NCBI RefSeq assembly: GCF_001006005.1
Contig: NZ_CP011254.1
Location: 1,798,001 to 1,862,000 of the forward strand
Length of the DNA stretch: 64,000 nucleotides
From: Serratia fonticola
GTDB lineage: Bacteria > Pseudomonadota > Gammaproteobacteria > Enterobacterales > Enterobacteriaceae
Direction of reading: 5' to 3'
A program made the translations under genes and the position numbers. Under the pieces are notes generated by a model, which saw only the letters and a list, made by a program, of their open reading frames with translations, was not told the origin of the DNA and did no database searches. This document shows, piece after piece, positions 21,684-30,704 of this stretch; within the stretch, counting starts at the first letter, position 1; the number at the start of each line of letters is the position of its first letter.

Positions 21684-22658
21684 TTACTTGTTCAGCAACT
21701 GCGGGTTAACGCAATTTTCTGTGACCGTACCGGTCAAGGCGGCAATCAGGTTATCCACGGCGCACTCGGCCATGCCGTAGCGAGTCTCATGGGTGGCGGA
21801 ACCGATATGCGGCAAAGCGACCACGTTGGCCATTTTCAGCAGCGGCGAATCGACCGCGACCGGCTCTTGTTCGAACACATCCAACCCAGCGGCGTGAATG
21901 GTGCCGTCTTGTAAGGCTTCAATCAGCGCTTGCTCATCTACCACCGGGCCACGCCCCGCGTTGATCAAAATTCCGCTCTGCTTCATCTTCGCCAGCTGTT
22001 CGCGGCCAATCAGATGGAAGGTTTGCTCGGTGAGCGGCAGCGTAATGCACAGGAAGTCCGACTCGGCCAGCAGCGTATCAAGATCGCAACGGCGGGCATT
22101 GAAGCGTTGCTCTGCTTCTTCATGGGTGCGGCGTGCGTTGTACAGCACCGGCATGCCAAAGCCGAAGTGCGCACGCTGCGCCAGCGCCAGGCCGATGCGG
22201 CCCATGCCGAGGATGCCGATGGTTTTATGATGCACGTCAACGCCGTACCAGTCAGGCCCGATGCTGCCCTGCCATTCCCCTGCCTTGACCCGCTCGGCCA
22301 CCTCGACCACCCGGCGTGCGGTGGCCAACACCAGGCTCATGATGGTATCGGCCACGGTTTCGGTCAGGACGGTTGGGGTATGCATCAACAGCACCCGGTG
22401 GGCGTTGAGTGCTTCAACGTCAAAGTTGTCGTAACCGACGGAGACGGTGGACGCCGCACGCAGTTTGGGGGCGCGTTGTAAAAAGGCTTCGTCAATCTTG
22501 CCGCCGGAACCGAGGATGCCTTCGGCCTGTTGTAGCGCCTGATCGAAGGCGGCGTTGTCCAGTTGCAGACCGTCAAAGGCATGAACGGTAAAGTGCTGGT
22601 CCAGCTTGGCACGCAGGTCGGCAGGAATACTTTTGTACAACACGATTGCAGGCTTCAT
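21684..22658 (-). CDS. ghrB: 2-ketoacid reductase GhrB; by context the 2-keto-6-phosphogluconate reductase (KguD role)
   Basis: 324 residues from ATG 22658 ([12 protein letters not shown]). D-2-hydroxyacid dehydrogenase family: NAD(P) motif [10 protein letters not shown], the catalytic Arg in [10 protein letters not shown], Glu in LDVFEQEP and His in [13 protein letters not shown]. By sequence it resembles E. coli GhrB/TkrA, which reduces glyoxylate, hydroxypyruvate and 2-ketogluconate. Its place as last gene of a kguE-kguK-kguT-like operon argues that its job here is reduction of 2-keto-6-phosphogluconate to 6-phosphogluconate. Confidence 0.93.
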   Translation of the reverse strand: MKPAIVLYKSIPADLRAKLDQHFTVHAFDGLQLDNAAFDQALQQAEGILGSGGKIDEAFLQRAPKLRAASTVSVGYDNFDVEALNAHRVLLMHTPTVLTETVADTIMSLVLATARRVVEVAERVKAGEWQGSIGPDWYGVDVHHKTIGILGMGRIGLALAQRAHFGFGMPVLYNARRTHEEAEQRFNARRCDLDTLLAESDFLCITLPLTEQTFHLIGREQLAKMKQSGILINAGRGPVVDEQALIEALQDGTIHAAGLDVFEQEPVAVDSPLLKMANVVALPHIGSATHETRYGMAECAVDNLIAALTGTVTENCVNPQLLNK

Positions 22659-22710
22659 CAAATAACTCCATCTGGCGAACGAGATGTTCAACATAACATA
22701 TTGCAGGAAA

Positions 22711-22731
22711 GTGAAGGGCTGAGCCCCTCAC
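22711..22731 (-). repeat. intercistronic hairpin between kguT and ghrB
   Basis: GTGAAGGGC / GCCCCTCAC stem with one mismatch and a short loop in the 81-bp gap; could stabilise or attenuate the mRNA. Confidence 0.4.
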
Positions 22732-22739
22732 TCGCAAGA

Positions 22740-24008
22740 TTAGGCCACCTGTGGCTGAGCTTCATTACGTGCAGGCTTGACGATCAGCGTCAGCCCCACC
22801 GAGGCCAGCAGCGCGATAGCCATAAACATATAAGAGGCTGCCGGGCTGCCGGTCGCCCCGTTGAGGTAGCCGACAAACCAGGAACCGAAGAAGGAGCCCA
22901 GTGCACCCATGCTGTTAATCAGCGCCATGGCACCCCCGGCGACGTTTCTTGGCAGCATCTCCGGAATGATGGCGAAAAACGGGCCGTAAGGCGCATACAT
23001 GGCCGCACCGGCGACCACCAGCAGGCCATAGGAGATCCAGAAGTGGTTCGGGCCAATGGCGTAGGAGGCGAAGAAGGCCAGCGCGCCGATCAGCAACAGC
23101 GGCCAGACAAACAGCTTGCGGTTCTGCATCTTGTCCGACGCCCAGGAAACCACGATCATCGCAATGGTGGCGGCCAGATAAGGTACCGATGACAGCCAGC
23201 CCGCTTCAACCATCCCCATCTGCATACCACTGCGCAGGATCGAAGGCAGCCACAGCACAAAGCCATACACGCCGATGCTCCAGGCAAAATATTGCATGCA
23301 CAGCAGGATCACGTTGCGCGAGCGGAAGGCTTCGCCGTAGTTGCGTACCGCCTTGATGCCTTTCTGCTCCTCGGCTAGTTGTTGTTGCAACGCCAGCTTT
23401 TCCTGATCGCTCAGCCAGCCGACCTGTGAGGGTTTGTCTTTGACCAGCACCCACCAGCAGAATGCCCAGATGACCGCAGGAACCCCTTCGATGATAAACA
23501 TTTCACGCCAGCCAAAGGCGTGGATCAGGTAGCCGGAAACTACCGACATCCACAGTACCGTGACCGGGTTGCCGAGGATCAGGAAGGTGTTGGCGCGGGA
23601 GCGTTCAGACTTGGTAAACCAGTTGCTGATGTAAATCAGCATCGCGGGCATCACCGCCGCCTCCACCACACCAAGGATAAAGCGGATCGCTGCCAGCATC
23701 GGGATATTGCTGACCATGCCGGTCAGCGAGGCGCAGCCACCCCACAGGATCAAACACCAGAAAATCAGCTTCTTGACGCTGCGGCGTTCGGCGTAGATGG
23801 CGCCGGGGATTTGGAAGAAGAAATAACCGAGGAAAAACAGGGCACCCAGCAGGGATGACATCCCTTTGGTGATGCCAAGATCGTCATTAATCCCGGCGGC
23901 AGAGGCAAAGCTAAAGTTGGCACGATCCAGATAAGCCAGGCTGTAGGTGATAAACACGATGGGCATGATGTACCACCAGCGTTTGGCCGCAATAGTTGCT
24001 TTAGTCAT
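22740..24008 (-). CDS. kguT: MFS transporter, anion:cation symporter type (2-ketogluconate permease KguT-like)
   Basis: 422 residues with 12 predicted membrane helices. Family motifs of the phthalate/hexuronate (ACS) MFS group are visible: YLDRANFSFA in helix 1, the loop 2-3 region with IPGAIYAERRSVKK, and LGVVEAAVMPAML in helix 4. Members of this group carry sugar acids such as glucarate, galactonate and 2-ketogluconate. The neighbouring kinase, epimerase-like protein, reductase and PtxS-type operator point to 2-ketogluconate. The 122-bp gap to kguK has no clear terminator. Confidence 0.8.
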   Translation of the reverse strand: MTKATIAAKRWWYIMPIVFITYSLAYLDRANFSFASAAGINDDLGITKGMSSLLGALFFLGYFFFQIPGAIYAERRSVKKLIFWCLILWGGCASLTGMVSNIPMLAAIRFILGVVEAAVMPAMLIYISNWFTKSERSRANTFLILGNPVTVLWMSVVSGYLIHAFGWREMFIIEGVPAVIWAFCWWVLVKDKPSQVGWLSDQEKLALQQQLAEEQKGIKAVRNYGEAFRSRNVILLCMQYFAWSIGVYGFVLWLPSILRSGMQMGMVEAGWLSSVPYLAATIAMIVVSWASDKMQNRKLFVWPLLLIGALAFFASYAIGPNHFWISYGLLVVAGAAMYAPYGPFFAIIPEMLPRNVAGGAMALINSMGALGSFFGSWFVGYLNGATGSPAASYMFMAIALLASVGLTLIVKPARNEAQPQVA

Positions 24009-24130
24009 GTGCAGAACCCTTCAGTGGAGTCTTCTCACCAGCGGTGGCTTGCAGCTATCCGCTGGGGCTTGTGCTCTCCCGGCGTGCCTCGGTTGTAGGG
24101 ACAGAGGTGGACGCTCATTGGAGCAAATGA

Positions 24131-25078
24131 TTATTCCGCCAGTGCGGCGCGGGTTGGCAGCCCTTCGCTGTCGCCGATGGCCTGGATGGCCAGCGAACCG
24201 ATCTTGTTGCCGCGTTGTACCGCCTGGAGCAGCGTTTTGCCTTCCAGCAGGGCGCTCAGCGTCCCTACCGCGAAACCGTCTCCGGCACCGACGGTATCTA
24301 CCACGTTGGTGACTTTGACCGCGGGTACCGCAGCCTGGTCGCCTGCGGCAGTTTTAAACCAGGCACCTTCTGGCCCGGTTTTGATGATCACGGCCTGTAC
24401 GCCGCGCTCCAGATAGAAATCGGCGATGCCTTCTGCGGTGGATTGCCCGGTCAGGATCTGGCCCTCTTTTAACCCCGGCAGCACCCAGTCGGCCGCGCAG
24501 GCCAGCTTGTTGAGCTGTTCGATCATCAGCTCCCGGCTAGACCACAGCACCGGGCGCAGGTTGGGGTCGAAGGAGATGGTTTTGCCCAGGGCACGCATCT
24601 CGGCAGCGGCGAACTGGCACAGCTCCAACGACTCGGCAGACAGGGCGGCGGCCACCCCGCTCAGGTGCAGGTGGCGGGCCCCGGCGAAATAGTCGCGGTC
24701 AAAGTCGGCGGTGGAAAGATGGCTGGCGGCGGAGCCTTTGCGGAAATACTCCACACTGGGATCGGTTCCATCGGTATTTTTAGATTTCAGCTGAAAACCG
24801 GTTGGATAGCGGCCATCAACGGTGACCCGCTGGGCATTAACTCCTTCTTTCGCCAACTGTTGCAGGGTAAAGCGGCCAAACGAGTCGTTACCTATCCGGC
24901 TGACCCAGCCGACGTTCAGACCCAGGCGGGCCAGCCCGATAGCCACGTTCAGTTCGGCACCGGCGATGCGTTTGGTAAAGCTTTCAACCTCGGCCAGATC
25001 GCCAGTTTGCGCGGCGACAAACATCGCCATGGCTTCACCCAGCGTGACGACATCTAAAGAATTTTGCGTGCTCATCAT
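24131..25078 (-). CDS. kguK: PfkB-family sugar kinase (2-ketogluconate kinase KguK-like)
   Basis: 315 residues. Ribokinase/PfkB fold: N-terminal LGEAMAMFV and GAELNVAIGLARLG, C-terminal anion-hole signature DTVGAGDGFAVG with the catalytic Asp. It resembles KdgK, but the operon indicates phosphorylation of 2-ketogluconate to 2-keto-6-phosphogluconate. Its ATG overlaps the kguE stop (ATGA at 25078-25075), so the two are translationally coupled; a second ATG follows directly. Confidence 0.8.
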   Translation of the reverse strand: MMSTQNSLDVVTLGEAMAMFVAAQTGDLAEVESFTKRIAGAELNVAIGLARLGLNVGWVSRIGNDSFGRFTLQQLAKEGVNAQRVTVDGRYPTGFQLKSKNTDGTDPSVEYFRKGSAASHLSTADFDRDYFAGARHLHLSGVAAALSAESLELCQFAAAEMRALGKTISFDPNLRPVLWSSRELMIEQLNKLACAADWVLPGLKEGQILTGQSTAEGIADFYLERGVQAVIIKTGPEGAWFKTAAGDQAAVPAVKVTNVVDTVGAGDGFAVGTLSALLEGKTLLQAVQRGNKIGSLAIQAIGDSEGLPTRAALAE

Positions 25079-25833
25079 GCCTGCTCCCCGCGTAACATAT
25101 CCACGTAATGACGGGTTACCGCCTCCAGATCGCTGCCCTGTAGCGGGAACTCGATGCCGCGTGGCACGTCCTGCGGCAAGCGGGCCAGCACTTCACGCCA
25201 GCTACCGTCGGTGTCATCCAGGGCGATGGCGCGCCAGCCGCGTGGGCCAAGGGTTGCGGCTTTAACATGAATATAGCCAACGTGTGCGGCCAGGAGATTG
25301 GCGGCGGCCAGGGTGTCTTGCCCCACCCAATGCCAGTTGGCCATGTCGAACGTCATACCGACCGGCAGCTGGCTCGCTTCCACCGCATGGAAAAAGGCGT
25401 TCATCAATGACAGGATGCCGCAGTCTGGCGTTTGATCGTTCTCGACCACCAGTTGGGTTGCGGATTGCCCCAGCGCGATTTTTAACTCGGTAAAGTCAAA
25501 GCCTGGCTGGTAGTGGCCTAAGGCCAGCTTGAGACGACTGGCTTGCAGGATCTTCGCCTCCGCCAAAAAGGCAGGCAAGTTCGGGTTCAGGGTGTGTTGT
25601 GGCGTAAACAGTGACTCAGGAGCGGAATAGACGGCAGCCAGTTGGTGTTGCTGTAGGGCTTTTGCCAGGGTGGGTAAAGCGTCCAGTTCCTGTGGGGAAA
25701 GCAGTTCACGGCGGATTTCCACGCCGTCTGCGCCTGCTTGGGCGATCAGGGGTAACAACGCCGCCTGGCCACCTAGCTGCTGTACCTTGTCGTTGCCGTA
25801 GGCGCTGGTTACTACAATAATCTGTTGCTTCAT
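25075..25833 (-). CDS. kguE: sugar phosphate isomerase/epimerase family protein (KguE-like)
   Basis: 252 residues from ATG 25833 (MKQQIIVVTSAYG), which has AGGAG 8 bp before it; the longer frame to 25902 runs through the operator and is rejected. Xylose-isomerase-like TIM barrel (AP_endonuc_2 family), with GADGVEIRRELLS, LALGHYQPG, VENDQT and MTFDMANWHWVGQD blocks that supply metal ligands. First gene of the kgu-like operon. Its precise reaction in 2-ketogluconate use is not established even in Pseudomonas. Confidence 0.8.
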   Translation of the reverse strand: MKQQIIVVTSAYGNDKVQQLGGQAALLPLIAQAGADGVEIRRELLSPQELDALPTLAKALQQHQLAAVYSAPESLFTPQHTLNPNLPAFLAEAKILQASRLKLALGHYQPGFDFTELKIALGQSATQLVVENDQTPDCGILSLMNAFFHAVEASQLPVGMTFDMANWHWVGQDTLAAANLLAAHVGYIHVKAATLGPRGWRAIALDDTDGSWREVLARLPQDVPRGIEFPLQGSDLEAVTRHYVDMLRGEQA

Positions 25834-25885
25834 CTTTTGGCTCCTGAGGTGACCTATCACCACCGCTACTGTTGTTGCAACGGTA

Positions 25886-25903
25886 AATGGAACCGGTTCC
25901 ATT
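25886..25903. promoter_or_regulatory. PtxS-type operator
   Basis: AATGGAACCGGTTCCATT is a perfect 18-bp palindrome 53 bp before kguE. The Pseudomonas PtxS operator, as remembered, is TGAAACCGGTTTCA; this one has the same CCGG-centred layout with TGGAACCGGTTCCA. Confidence 0.8.
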
Positions 25904-25989
25904 GAAAAGCAGCAGCATGCAGAACTATGATCGCAATCACGGAGTTGGCTGAAAAATAGTCGCTTGAGGACTGATGGTTCGAGTATGGC

Positions 25990-27024
25990 CTAACGCTGGG
26001 TGGAACCACGAACGATCAGCTCACCGGAGAATAGCTGCTCGCTAACGGGGGCATCGAGGCCCTGGATACGCTGCACCAGCAACTCCAACGCGGCATGTCC
26101 TATCTGGTAGGTGGGCTGTTTCAGGGTAGTTATCCCCACCCCGGCCAGTTCGGCCCAATCCAGTTCGTCAAACCCCAGCAGGCCAATATCGTTGCCCCAC
26201 TGCATGCCCAGGTGGCGCATAGCGCGCGCAACTTGCAGCGTTAGGGCACCGTTGGCCGAGATCACCGCTTTGCGCATGCCGCGATGGCGGGTATTAAAGG
26301 TCTGTAATACCGTTGCCAGCTTGTCGGCGTCGTTGAGCGGAGTTTCGGCCTGTTCGGCGGACAAATCGGGATGTTTGGCCATGGTCTGGCGAAAGGCGTG
26401 CAGACGTTCAAGCCGGGTATTCACGGTGCCAATTGGCTCACTGAGGAACAGGATCGCCTCAAACCCCTGTTGTAACAGATGCTCCGTCGCGGTGGCGGTG
26501 GCCTCGTGGTTATTCAGGCCCACCACATCGCAGGCGAAATCGGGAATTTTACGGTCGATCAGCACCATCGGCAGCATCGACTGTTGCAGCATGGAGAGCG
26601 CGTCTTCACGCATCCCTACGGCGTTCACCACAATCCCTTCCACCCGGTAGCTGCTCAGCAACTGTAGATAGTGTTGTTCCTGATTGATCTCGTTATTGGT
26701 GTTACAGACCAGCAGGGTAAAGCCATGCTGGCGGCAGGCCGCTTCGATACCGCGCATCACGTCGACGGAATAGGGATTGGTGATATCGGCGATGATCAGG
26801 CCGATCAGCCGCGTTTGCCCACCCTTCAGGCTTCGTGCCATCTGGCTTGGGCGATAGTCGAGCTGCTGGATCGCGATGTCGATACGTTGCTTGAGGGCGT
26901 CGGAGAGCAGGTGCTGTTCACCATTGAGATAGCGCGACACGCTGGTTTTGCCGGTTTGGGCGTGTTTTGCCACATCACTGATGGTGGCGCGCCCTGAGGC
27001 ACGCGTTGCTTTATCACTGCTCAC
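25990..27024 (-). CDS. LacI-family repressor, PtxS/GntR-like
   Basis: 344 residues from GTG 27024 (MSSDKATRASGRATISDVAKHA), chosen because AGGGGAG lies 7 bp upstream; the longer frame to 27093 reads through a hairpin. N-terminal helix-turn-helix ATISDVAKHAQTGKTSVSRYLNG, hinge SQMARSLKGG, then a periplasmic-binding-like effector domain. It lies directly upstream of kguE in the same direction, as ptxS does in Pseudomonas. Expected to repress the operon at the 25886 palindrome and to be released by 2-ketogluconate. Confidence 0.88.
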   Translation of the reverse strand: MSSDKATRASGRATISDVAKHAQTGKTSVSRYLNGEQHLLSDALKQRIDIAIQQLDYRPSQMARSLKGGQTRLIGLIIADITNPYSVDVMRGIEAACRQHGFTLLVCNTNNEINQEQHYLQLLSSYRVEGIVVNAVGMREDALSMLQQSMLPMVLIDRKIPDFACDVVGLNNHEATATATEHLLQQGFEAILFLSEPIGTVNTRLERLHAFRQTMAKHPDLSAEQAETPLNDADKLATVLQTFNTRHRGMRKAVISANGALTLQVARAMRHLGMQWGNDIGLLGFDELDWAELAGVGITTLKQPTYQIGHAALELLVQRIQGLDAPVSEQLFSGELIVRGSTQR

Positions 27025-27065
27025 AGCCAATCTCCCCTGCGGTTCAATGCCAAGGAGACTAACAC

Positions 27066-27083
27066 ACCCGGCATCACGCCGGG
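27066..27083 (-). terminator. hairpin between the permease and the PtxS-like gene
   Basis: CCCGGC / GCCGGG 6-bp stem with a 5-nt loop in the short gap. Read leftward it is followed by TGTGTTAG, a poor T run, so it is a weak terminator at best. Confidence 0.4.
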
Positions 27084-27094
27084 AATGACCCATG

Positions 27095-28366
27095 TCAGGA
27101 GGTAACCTCCTGCGCTTTGGCCTGCGGCTGGATTTTCTTGTCGGGACTGCTGAGGGTGAAGACAGAAATCAGCGTGACACCCAAGGCCAGGCAGCCGAGG
27201 ATCAGGTAAGTATCGGCGAACCCCATACGGTCATACAGGCTACCTGCAAAGGCAGAGAGGAAGATGGCGGCCCCCTGTTTGGCAAACTGGAAACCAATCA
27301 GATAGATCGTGGCGGAAAGGCGGGTATCAAAGTTGGCGGTGATGTACTTGAAGGAACCGACCAGCAGGAAAGGCACCTCCAGCGCGTGCAGCATTTTCAG
27401 CATGATGACTTCCAGTGCCGTTGTGGCAAAGGCGGAGCCAATGATGCGTATGGACATGATGGTACCGGCCAGCAGCAGCGTATTTTTCGCCCCGATGCGG
27501 TTAATAATCCACGGCGAGCAGAACATGATCAGCGCATTGGCCAATTCTCCGGCGGTGGTCGCATAACCGAAGACTTCGGTACCGCGCTGTGGCGAGCTGA
27601 AGAAGGTTTTGAAGAAGTTGGCAAACTGTTGATCGAACACGTCATAGACGCAGGCGACGCCGACCACATACAGGATGAACATCCACATCTTCGGCATCCT
27701 GAACAGCTCTGCCACCATCCTCAGATTGAACTGGCTCTGGTTGGCACCCAGCTTGCCCATGACAATGGCGTTAGGATTTTCGCGTGGGTTGGCCAGTATC
27801 AGCAGTAGCATCAGTAATACTGCGGCCCCAGATCCCATCCAGAAGACGATATCCGGATTGATATTGAATAACACCCCGGCGGTAGACGCACAGATCCCCC
27901 AGCCGAAACAGCCAAACATCCGCGCCTTGCCGTATTCGAAGGCACTTTTGCGGCTGACTCGTTCGATATAAGCCTCAACGGCTCCTGCGCCCCCTGAAAA
28001 AGCAAATCCGATATAGGCCCCGCCCACCATGGCTCCGAGCAAGACGTTCATTTTCAACAACGGCGCAAAGACGTAGAGGAAGAAGGGGGCAAAGAAAAAC
28101 AGCAACAGGGTAATCACCCAAAGCAGATGTTTTTTCAGCCCGAGCTTATCGGAAATAATGCCGAAAATGGGTTGGAATAGAATGGCAAACAGAGACAGAC
28201 AGGAAAATACCAGGCCAGTTTCGGTTTTATTCAGCCCGATAACCTCAGACAGCCAGATCGGCAGAAACGGAAAGCAGGTGGCCATAATGAAAAAGTAGAG
28301 GAAAAAGAAAGCGCCAAATATCCAGAAGTTACGGTTATTTTTATAGGTACAGACGGTGGCGTTCAT
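27095..28366 (-). CDS. oligosaccharide:H+ symporter, LacY/RafB family
   Basis: 423 residues, 12 membrane helices, clearly LacY-like (NFWIFGAFFFLYFFIMATCFPF; YDVFDQQFANFF). Residues essential in LacY are present: Glu126 (AVEAYIE), Arg144 (GKARMFG), Glu269 (GELANA), Arg302 (SIRIIGS), Lys319/His322/Glu325 (MLKMLHALEVPF). Position 142 is Lys rather than Arg. With an alpha-galactosidase upstream and no beta-galactosidase, the likely cargo is raffinose, melibiose or another alpha-galactoside. Expected as the second gene of the operon. Confidence 0.9.
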   Translation of the reverse strand: MNATVCTYKNNRNFWIFGAFFFLYFFIMATCFPFLPIWLSEVIGLNKTETGLVFSCLSLFAILFQPIFGIISDKLGLKKHLLWVITLLLFFFAPFFLYVFAPLLKMNVLLGAMVGGAYIGFAFSGGAGAVEAYIERVSRKSAFEYGKARMFGCFGWGICASTAGVLFNINPDIVFWMGSGAAVLLMLLLILANPRENPNAIVMGKLGANQSQFNLRMVAELFRMPKMWMFILYVVGVACVYDVFDQQFANFFKTFFSSPQRGTEVFGYATTAGELANALIMFCSPWIINRIGAKNTLLLAGTIMSIRIIGSAFATTALEVIMLKMLHALEVPFLLVGSFKYITANFDTRLSATIYLIGFQFAKQGAAIFLSAFAGSLYDRMGFADTYLILGCLALGVTLISVFTLSSPDKKIQPQAKAQEVTS

Positions 28367-28397
28367 GGTGATTGTCCTTCCACGACGAGCTTTGGGT

Positions 28398-28428
28398 GTG
28401 CAGCGGCTCGCCGGGGTGAGCGCTGCAC
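28398..28428 (-). repeat. intercistronic hairpin, alpha-galactosidase to permease
   Basis: GTGCAGCG (28398-28405) / CGCTGCAC (28421-28428), perfect 8-bp stem with a GC-rich loop; may protect the upstream message or reduce readthrough. Confidence 0.45.
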
Positions 28429-28448
28429 CTGCAAATCTATGGGATAGC

Positions 28449-30575
28449 TCAGAGCTGTTCCAGGTCGATCAGCATGGCGCTTTCCGGATCCAGTACCGGT
28501 AACGCCAGGCCAACCTGTGCCAGCCATTCCCCGCTAACGTCGCAGGGCTGTTTCATCCAGGCGGGTAACTGGCGCATGGTATGGCCGCCCTGCTGTTGGT
28601 GAATCAGCGGCGGGGTATCCAGCAGGGTGATCCGATAACGTGCATCCGGCCTCAACCCTGGAATGCGCAAATTACCCGGCAACTGGTGATCCGGCATCGC
28701 CAACTGGCTGACCAGAATGACGGCTTGCTCTTGTCCTGGGGCAACCACGCCATTAATCTGGGTGCTTGGGTCGTGATGATCGATACGGATAACATCGCCG
28801 CTATGTAGCAGTGGCCGGAGAGATTTGTGCAACGCCACATAGCGGACGAAGCCAAGCTGTTCGGCGTCACCTTCTTTGACCGGGTCGAGTTCGATACCCA
28901 TGTGACCGAACAGCGCCGTCAGGCCGCGAAAACCGATGCTGTGCTGACGTTCGGTGGCGTGACACTGTCGGTTGCCGATGTGTGAGCCCATCACTTCCGG
29001 TGGGAAGAAATAGCTCATGCCACGCTGAATGGTTTGACGTTCCAGCGCGTCGTTGTTGTCGGAGGCCCAGAAGCGGTGGCAGCGTTGCAGGACCTCATAA
29101 TCGATACGACCCCCACCGGAGGCACAGGATTCAAATTCCACCTGCGGGAAGCGTTCCCTCAAGCTATCCAACAGGCGATAGAATTGCTCGGTCTGGGCTG
29201 TCAGCGAGGCGCGGCCAAGGTGTGCGGGTTGCACGATCTCGCGGTTCATGTCCCACTTGATGTAGTCGATATCATGATTGCTCAGTAGCCAGTTCATACG
29301 CTCCAGCAGGTATTCGAAGACCTGTGGGTTGCACAAATCGAGCACGTACTGAAAACGCCCGGTAGGTTGCTGATAGCCCGGTAAACCTAACACCCAGTCG
29401 GGGTGAGCCCGAAACAGATCGGAATCTGGATTGATCATCTCTGGCTCCACCCAGATACCGAATTCCATGCCTAGTTGTTTAACATGCTCGATCACCGGAG
29501 CCAGCCCGTTCGGGTATTTTTTCTCGTCCAGATACCAGTCGCCAAGTGCCGCGCGATCGTGGTCGCGGCCACGGAACCAACCGTCATCAATGATAAAGCG
29601 TTCTACGCCAAGTCCGGCCGACTTGGTGGCCATCTGCATGATGTATTCGGGCTGGTGGTCGAAATAGATGCCCTCCCAGGTATTGAGATGCACGGGACGT
29701 GGCTTGTGTTCAGGGAAGTGCAGGATATTCTGGCGGACATAACGGTGAAACTGCTGGCTGAGCGCATTCAGACCCGTGCGAGAGCTGGCAGCATACAGCC
29801 AAGGCGTACTTAGACTGGCCCCGCCTTCCAGCTCCTGCTCGCCTGGCAGATACAGGGCCTCTGCCTGCAACAGGCGGCGGCCATCGGTTTTTACATCAGC
29901 ACGCAGACGATGGTTGCCGCTCCAGCCGAGATGGATACCCCAGACCTCCCCCTGTTGCTCGCTGAAGCCACGGCTACCTACCATCATGCCAGGGAAGTAT
30001 TCATGAGAGCTGCGCCCTCGACGGTTTTCCTGCAGGTACCCACCATGCTCCAGGGTGACGCGGTGCGGTTGGAACTCGCGGATCCAGCGGCCATGGAACG
30101 CCATCACTTCACCAGCACGCTCTGGCAATGGCAGTGTCAACGCCAAGCGGTTAACCCAGTAACGAGCAGCATGGTGATTGATCAACGTATGGCGCATCTT
30201 TAGCACGCCGCTGGCGCTGTCCAATTGCAGTTCGCTGCGTAGTTGCAGCCCAGCCTGTGGGTCTTCTGCCAGGATCAGTAACTGATTGTCCTGATGCGTG
30301 ATTTCGCTGGTGGTGAACACGGGGGACCAATCGTAGCCGTCGCGATGGCCTTCCACTCCCGGCGAGCCAAACAGACCGCGTCCAGATTCTGCCGCCAGCG
30401 TCAGCGGCGTATCGACATCCAGCCTGCCGTTGGGCACCGCCCGGCTCAGCGTCAGGATATCTTCCGGCATAAACCCGCTTAAGTGGGGGCCCCAATAGAG
30501 AATTTCGGCAAACGGCTGGCAACGAACGATGACGTCGGTCGTGGGGCTGGTTAACCGCACAATGGTGGGTTCCAT
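28449..30575 (-). CDS. alpha-galactosidase, glycoside hydrolase family 36
   Basis: 708 residues, usual size for tetrameric GH36 enzymes such as RafA/AgaR. Cleaves terminal alpha-1,6-galactose from melibiose and raffinose-series sugars. N-terminal beta-sandwich to about 320, then the barrel with FIIDDGWFRGRD, the nucleophile Asp in IKWDMNREI and the acid/base Asp in FWASDNNDALERQ; the CASGGGRIDYEVLQRC block is also conserved. No signal peptide, so cytoplasmic, which needs the adjacent permease. AGGAG lies 8 bp before the ATG. No sucrose hydrolase is adjacent. Confidence 0.94.
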   Translation of the reverse strand: MEPTIVRLTSPTTDVIVRCQPFAEILYWGPHLSGFMPEDILTLSRAVPNGRLDVDTPLTLAAESGRGLFGSPGVEGHRDGYDWSPVFTTSEITHQDNQLLILAEDPQAGLQLRSELQLDSASGVLKMRHTLINHHAARYWVNRLALTLPLPERAGEVMAFHGRWIREFQPHRVTLEHGGYLQENRRGRSSHEYFPGMMVGSRGFSEQQGEVWGIHLGWSGNHRLRADVKTDGRRLLQAEALYLPGEQELEGGASLSTPWLYAASSRTGLNALSQQFHRYVRQNILHFPEHKPRPVHLNTWEGIYFDHQPEYIMQMATKSAGLGVERFIIDDGWFRGRDHDRAALGDWYLDEKKYPNGLAPVIEHVKQLGMEFGIWVEPEMINPDSDLFRAHPDWVLGLPGYQQPTGRFQYVLDLCNPQVFEYLLERMNWLLSNHDIDYIKWDMNREIVQPAHLGRASLTAQTEQFYRLLDSLRERFPQVEFESCASGGGRIDYEVLQRCHRFWASDNNDALERQTIQRGMSYFFPPEVMGSHIGNRQCHATERQHSIGFRGLTALFGHMGIELDPVKEGDAEQLGFVRYVALHKSLRPLLHSGDVIRIDHHDPSTQINGVVAPGQEQAVILVSQLAMPDHQLPGNLRIPGLRPDARYRITLLDTPPLIHQQQGGHTMRQLPAWMKQPCDVSGEWLAQVGLALPVLDPESAMLIDLEQL

Positions 30576-30624
30576 GTTTTGACTCCTTTACGATCTTTGG
30601 CTCAACTCAGTGGCGTCATCATTG

Positions 30625-30642
30625 ATCCGAAACGTTTCGGAT
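30625..30642. promoter_or_regulatory. Raf-type operator O1
   Basis: ATCCGAAACGTTTCGGAT, a perfect 18-bp palindrome with the LacI-family AACGTT centre, about 50 bp before the alpha-galactosidase start. Confidence 0.82.
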
Positions 30643-30645
30643 TAA

Positions 30646-30663
30646 AACCTAAACGTTTCGGAT
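30646..30663. promoter_or_regulatory. Raf-type operator O2
   Basis: AACCTAAACGTTTCGGAT, a near copy of O1 with its centre 21 bp away (two helical turns), so two dimers can bind the same DNA face. Confidence 0.78.
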
Positions 30664-30704
30664 CTGTGATCTGGTCGGGCAAAAAACGTCGTTGTTTTAA
30701 ACGA

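Noticed and set aside
25834..25902. Longer KguE reading frame beginning at 25902
   Set aside because: It would translate through the palindromic operator; the ATG at 25833 has AGGAG and gives the family start.
27095..28366. Lactose permease of a lac operon
   Set aside because: The protein is LacY-like, but no beta-galactosidase is present and the upstream gene is an alpha-galactosidase, so an alpha-galactoside is the likelier substrate.
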